Assembly (NCBI GenBank): GCA_963791225.1 | Contig: CAWBRV010000008.1 | Span: 124,001-188,000 of the forward strand | DNA: 64,000 nt | Direction: 5' to 3' | From: PALSA-612 sp963791225 | GTDB lineage: Bacteria > Actinomycetota > Thermoleophilia > Gaiellales > Gaiellaceae | Shown here: positions 61,219 through 64,000 of the stretch, piece by piece | Position numbering within the stretch: the first letter of the stretch is position 1 | Layout: each line of letters begins with the position of its first letter | Notes under the pieces: generated by a model | The model's input: only the letters and a program-made list of their open reading frames with translations | What the model was told of the DNA's origin: nothing | The model's database searches: none | Position numbers and translations under genes: made by a program

Positions 61219-61941
61219 ATGGCCCGCTTCGTCCTCGTCCACGGTGCGTTCGGCGGTGCCTGGACGTGGGAGCCGATCGTGGAGCCGCTCGAGGCGCTCG
61301 GCCACACGGTCGAGACATTCGACCTCCCCGGCGGCGGTGAGGACCAGACGCCGGTCGAGGAGATCACGCTGGCAGCGTGCGCAGACCGCGTCTGCTCGGT
61401 GCTCGCGCAGCGGCCCGAGCCGGCGGTGCTCGTCGGCTACAGCATGGGCGGCGTGGTCGTGACCCAGGCGGCCGCGAACTGCCCCGAGCGGGTCGCGTCG
61501 CTGATCTTCGTCGCCTCCTTCATGCCCTCGAACGGCCAGAGCCTGCTCGACCTGACCGGGCTCCCGGAGGGCGAGGGGGACATGATCCAGGCGAACATCG
61601 TCATCGAGGGCGACCCGCCGCTGGCCACGCTCCCCGACGACGCGACCGCCGCCGCGATCTACAACTGCTGCACGCAGGAGCAGGTGGACTGGGCCGCGAC
61701 GCGGCGCCGTCCGCAGGCGGTCGCGGTGTTCGCCACGCCCGTCGCCGCCGACGACGACGTGCTGGCCTCGATCCCGCGCTCCTACGTGCTCACCGGGCAG
61801 GACAACTGCATCATGCCCGCCCTCCAGCGGCGCATGATCGCCGAGCATCCGTGCACGAGCGTGGTCGAGCTCGACACCGACCATGCCCCACACCTGTCCA
61901 GGACGGACGAGCTCGTCGCCGCCCTGGACTCGATGGCCTAG
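61219..61941 (+). CDS. Alpha/beta hydrolase (salicylate esterase-like)
   Basis: 240 residues. VLVHGAFGGAWTW (oxyanion loop), GYSMGGVV with the nucleophile Ser, TGQDN with Asp, and a DHAPHLS His. Resembles small ester hydrolases of the salicylate-binding-protein-2 type. Its stop shares CTAG with the convergent LigM-like gene. Confidence 0.87.
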   Translation: MARFVLVHGAFGGAWTWEPIVEPLEALGHTVETFDLPGGGEDQTPVEEITLAACADRVCSVLAQRPEPAVLVGYSMGGVVVTQAAANCPERVASLIFVASFMPSNGQSLLDLTGLPEGEGDMIQANIVIEGDPPLATLPDDATAAAIYNCCTQEQVDWAATRRRPQAVAVFATPVAADDDVLASIPRSYVLTGQDNCIMPALQRRMIAEHPCTSVVELDTDHAPHLSRTDELVAALDSMA

Positions 61942-63329
61942 ACGGCCGCCTTCGTCCTCCAGCCCTCGGCGTACGACGTCCGCGCGACTTCGCCGTACGG
62001 ACAAGGGCTGACGACCGCACGGATCTCGGCCTGCACGTGGCGCTCGACGACGGGCTTCGCCGAGCCGCCGCTCTCCTCGCCCCAGACCAGGATCAGCTCG
62101 GCGCCGAGCTCGACGTCCGAGTCGACCACGGCGAGCGAGAGCATCGACCGCTCGTTGTAGCTGTAGCCGGAGAACGTGGAGACTCCGACCACCCCGCCCT
62201 CGCCGATCACCTTGTCGTTCGGCCAGGTCGAGTAGTTCGAGAGCGGCAGGTCGATGTACTTGGCCGCGTCGCCCTTCTCGAACATCGAGCCCATCGCGTT
62301 GGCGACGTCCTCGCCGTTCCAGGCCAGCGTGACCTTCCGCCGCCTCGGCTCGTCATCCATCGCCTCGAGCGCCTCGCGCCCGACGAAGTCGTGGTCGAAC
62401 TTCACGAACGGCCAGTAGCCGAGGTCGTGCGGCGTCAGGTAGTAGTCGGCGATGTCGTCGGAGTAGAGGCTGCCCCCGAGTGAGCCCGTGGCTTCGTAGC
62501 CGTCTCCGGGAAGCCACTCGCGGTAGGCCTTCATCTCGTCGCCCGTGAACACGGCCGGCAGCGGGCAGGGGATCCAACCCGACTCGAGCGTGTTGGTTGC
62601 GTAGACGCGTGAGCCGACCTGGCGGAGACCGAACTCCTCGCCTGCCTCGACGATCGCGGCCCTGACGTCCTCGGACTCGTCCCAGGGCCCGAACAGCTCC
62701 AGCCCGGGAACGCCCGACATGCCGTGATGGAGCGCGCGCACCTTGTGGCCGGCAATCGTGATCCCGCCCATGTTGAAGAACTTGATCTCCGGCAGCGGGC
62801 CGCCGGTCGCCTTCTGCAGCGTCTCCATCGCGGTCGGGCCCTGCACCTGGAAGCGGTAGATCCTGCGCTTCCCGGTCGGGTTGGCCGCGGTGCGCTCGTC
62901 CCGCTCGAGCGTCACGTCGTAGTCGCCTGTCTCCGCGTGGTACTGCACCCAGTTGTGGGCGGACGGGCGCCCGACGAGGCTGACCCGGTTCTCGTCGAGG
63001 AAGAAGAGGATGCCGTCCCCGATCACGTAGCCGTCGTGGTTGCAGACGACGAGCTGCTTGGCCTTGTTCACCTGGAAGTTCTCGAAGCTGTTCACGCCGA
63101 CGTCGGAGAGGAGCCTGACCACGTCCGGCCCCTCGAGATAGAGGTCGGTCATGTGGTGCGTCTGGTCGAAGAGTGCGCACGTCTCGCGCCACGCGACCTG
63201 CTCGTCGCGCCAGTTCGTGAACTCGGCGGCCACCTTCGGGTAGACGTAGGGGCCGATCTGCGAGTTCCGCGCCATCTCGACCGGGTTGCCGATCGCGGCG
63301 ATCTTCTCTTCCAGGCTCTTGTAGGCCAT
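61938..63329 (-). CDS. LigM/DesA-like tetrahydrofolate-dependent aryl O-demethylase
   Basis: 463 residues, GcvT fold. Close to LigM of Sphingobium (471 residues) in recall: NPVEMARNSQIGPYVYPKVA, FDQTHHMTDLY, GHKVRALHHGMSGVPG, GWIPCPLPAVFTGDEMKAYR and TFSGYSYNERSMLSLA. Such enzymes move the methyl of vanillate or syringate to THF. AAGGAG 9-10 nt upstream of ATG. It lies 42 bp after metF, so methyl-THF made here can be oxidised by MetF. Confidence 0.87.
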   Translation of the reverse strand: MAYKSLEEKIAAIGNPVEMARNSQIGPYVYPKVAAEFTNWRDEQVAWRETCALFDQTHHMTDLYLEGPDVVRLLSDVGVNSFENFQVNKAKQLVVCNHDGYVIGDGILFFLDENRVSLVGRPSAHNWVQYHAETGDYDVTLERDERTAANPTGKRRIYRFQVQGPTAMETLQKATGGPLPEIKFFNMGGITIAGHKVRALHHGMSGVPGLELFGPWDESEDVRAAIVEAGEEFGLRQVGSRVYATNTLESGWIPCPLPAVFTGDEMKAYREWLPGDGYEATGSLGGSLYSDDIADYYLTPHDLGYWPFVKFDHDFVGREALEAMDDEPRRRKVTLAWNGEDVANAMGSMFEKGDAAKYIDLPLSNYSTWPNDKVIGEGGVVGVSTFSGYSYNERSMLSLAVVDSDVELGAELILVWGEESGGSAKPVVERHVQAEIRAVVSPCPYGEVARTSYAEGWRTKAAV

Positions 63330-63371
63330 CGTCGTGTGCTCCTTCCTTCGAGAAAGTTGCTGGAAACGATC

Positions 63372-64000
63372 TTATTTCACTTCCGCGGGCGCCTCCTCGA
63401 CGCCGCGTTTCTCGCGCTCCCACTGCCAGGTCTCGAGCAGCCGGTTGAAGGTGAAGTAGTGGAATCCCGCGAGGTTCAGCGCCGGGTCGCCGAGGTGCGG
63501 TGCGAGCGCGTCGTAGAGCCGGTCGGCGGACGCGCCCGAGATTCGCAGGAGCCCGCGGAGGCCGCCCTGCTTGCGCAGGAACGAGAGCGAGGGCCCGACG
63601 CCCACCCGCATGGAGATCTCGAGCAACTTGGCTCGGTCGACGATGCCGGGCACGCCCACGAGCACCGGCAACTCGATGCCGGCGTCGCGCGTCCGCCGCA
63701 CCCAGGCCAGCAGCGCCTCCGGATCGAAGCAGAGCTGCGTCGTGACGTAGTCGGCGAGAGCGCTCTTCTCCTTCAGCGCCTGGGAGAGCGTCGCGTCGTC
63801 GATCAGCGGATGCCCTTCCGGGTAGCCGCCGATCCCGATCGAGCGCGGGCGGTGCGCGTGCTCGTGCACGAGCGGGAGCACCTCGCCGGCGGACGAGTAG
63901 GGCCCTTCGGGCGGCGAGGCGTCACCGCCGATCACGAACACGTCGCGGATCTCCGCCTGCGCCATCGCCTCCAGGACGGCGTCGAGGTGCTCACGGTCGC
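63372..64000 (-). CDS. metF: Methylenetetrahydrofolate reductase family protein, C-terminal part
   Basis: The 5' end lies beyond the window; about 209 residues are visible. TIM-barrel features: FVIGGDASPPEGPY, IGIGGYPEGHP and YVTTQLCFDPEAL match the MetF family, with FAD and folate contacts there. Next to the LigM-like gene it is likely to run in the methyl-THF oxidising direction during O-demethylation, as inferred for lignin-derived aromatic catabolism. Confidence 0.88.
   Translation of the reverse strand, partial: DREHLDAVLEAMAQAEIRDVFVIGGDASPPEGPYSSAGEVLPLVHEHAHRPRSIGIGGYPEGHPLIDDATLSQALKEKSALADYVTTQLCFDPEALLAWVRRTRDAGIELPVLVGVPGIVDRAKLLEISMRVGVGPSLSFLRKQGGLRGLLRISGASADRLYDALAPHLGDPALNLAGFHYFTFNRLLETWQWEREKRGVEEAPAEVK

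Overview
GC-rich chromosomal DNA of an actinobacterium. The strongest taxonomic sign is the fhaA-fhaB-pstP-rodA-pbpA-pknB-ddl block, which is characteristic of Actinobacteria. Many start codons are GTG or TTG, and at least 13 start codons lie 6-7 nt behind a TANNNT -10 box with no Shine-Dalgarno, so leaderless mRNAs look common. A deep lineage such as Thermoleophilia is plausible, but this is inference from protein flavour only. No rRNA, tRNA, CRISPR, phage or conjugation genes were found.

Layout. 1-4630: tryptophan operon (trpG end, trpD, a fused trpCF, trpB, trpA), with a degenerate ~105-bp repeat in opposite orientations on both sides of trpCF-trpB. 4660-7796: SIMPL protein, HNH nuclease, DUF4446 and a CARDB-like membrane protein. 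7910-17974: signalling and cell-wall cluster (membrane Ser/Thr kinase, FhaA, FhaB, PstP, RodA, PBP, PASTA kinase, Ddl). 17987-22637: cyclic-nucleotide-binding protein, class III aminotransferase, dCTP deaminase, a twice-frameshifted NAD-binding gene, an ABM-like protein, a structured non-coding RNA and an O-methyltransferase. 22779-31252: two suf blocks (sufS-sufU-Rieske and sufC-sufB-VOC-sufD) around a cytochrome c lipoprotein with a large Cys/His-repeat domain, a GYD protein and a SHOCT membrane protein. 31367-34576: tatA, an amidohydrolase, a TPR protein and a dihaem cytochrome c. 34608-40264: A2-type caa3 oxidase genes (ctaC, ctaD, ctaE) interleaved with a distinctive family of Usp-like domains. 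40359-48494: MshEN protein, a KimA-like transporter, UspA, a Kdp-type two-component system, secreted proteins and a CGNR protein. 48796-53892: CorA, a GGDEF protein, small ORFs, a thermonuclease and an L-type lectin. 53899-64000: probable catabolic region with a CoA-transferase beta subunit, HAD phosphatase, biotin-dependent carboxyltransferase plus biotin carrier, a two-subunit phenylphosphate-synthase-like dikinase, an oxidoreductase, an alpha/beta hydrolase, a LigM-like O-demethylase and MetF.

Standout observations. (1) Two copies of a ~330-354 bp non-coding element with ~100-bp terminal inverted repeats lie between convergent genes; one has a perfect 12-bp target duplication. (2) A tightly overlapped operon joins a split PEP-synthase-like dikinase to a biotin-dependent carboxyltransferase, next to a LigM-MetF demethylation pair. 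(3) A ~220-nt highly structured RNA with its own terminator. (4) A cytochrome c fused to tandem Cys-pair repeats. (5) Three Usp-like domains inside the caa3 oxidase cluster. How these genes cooperate is inferred from gene order and family knowledge, not from homology searches.
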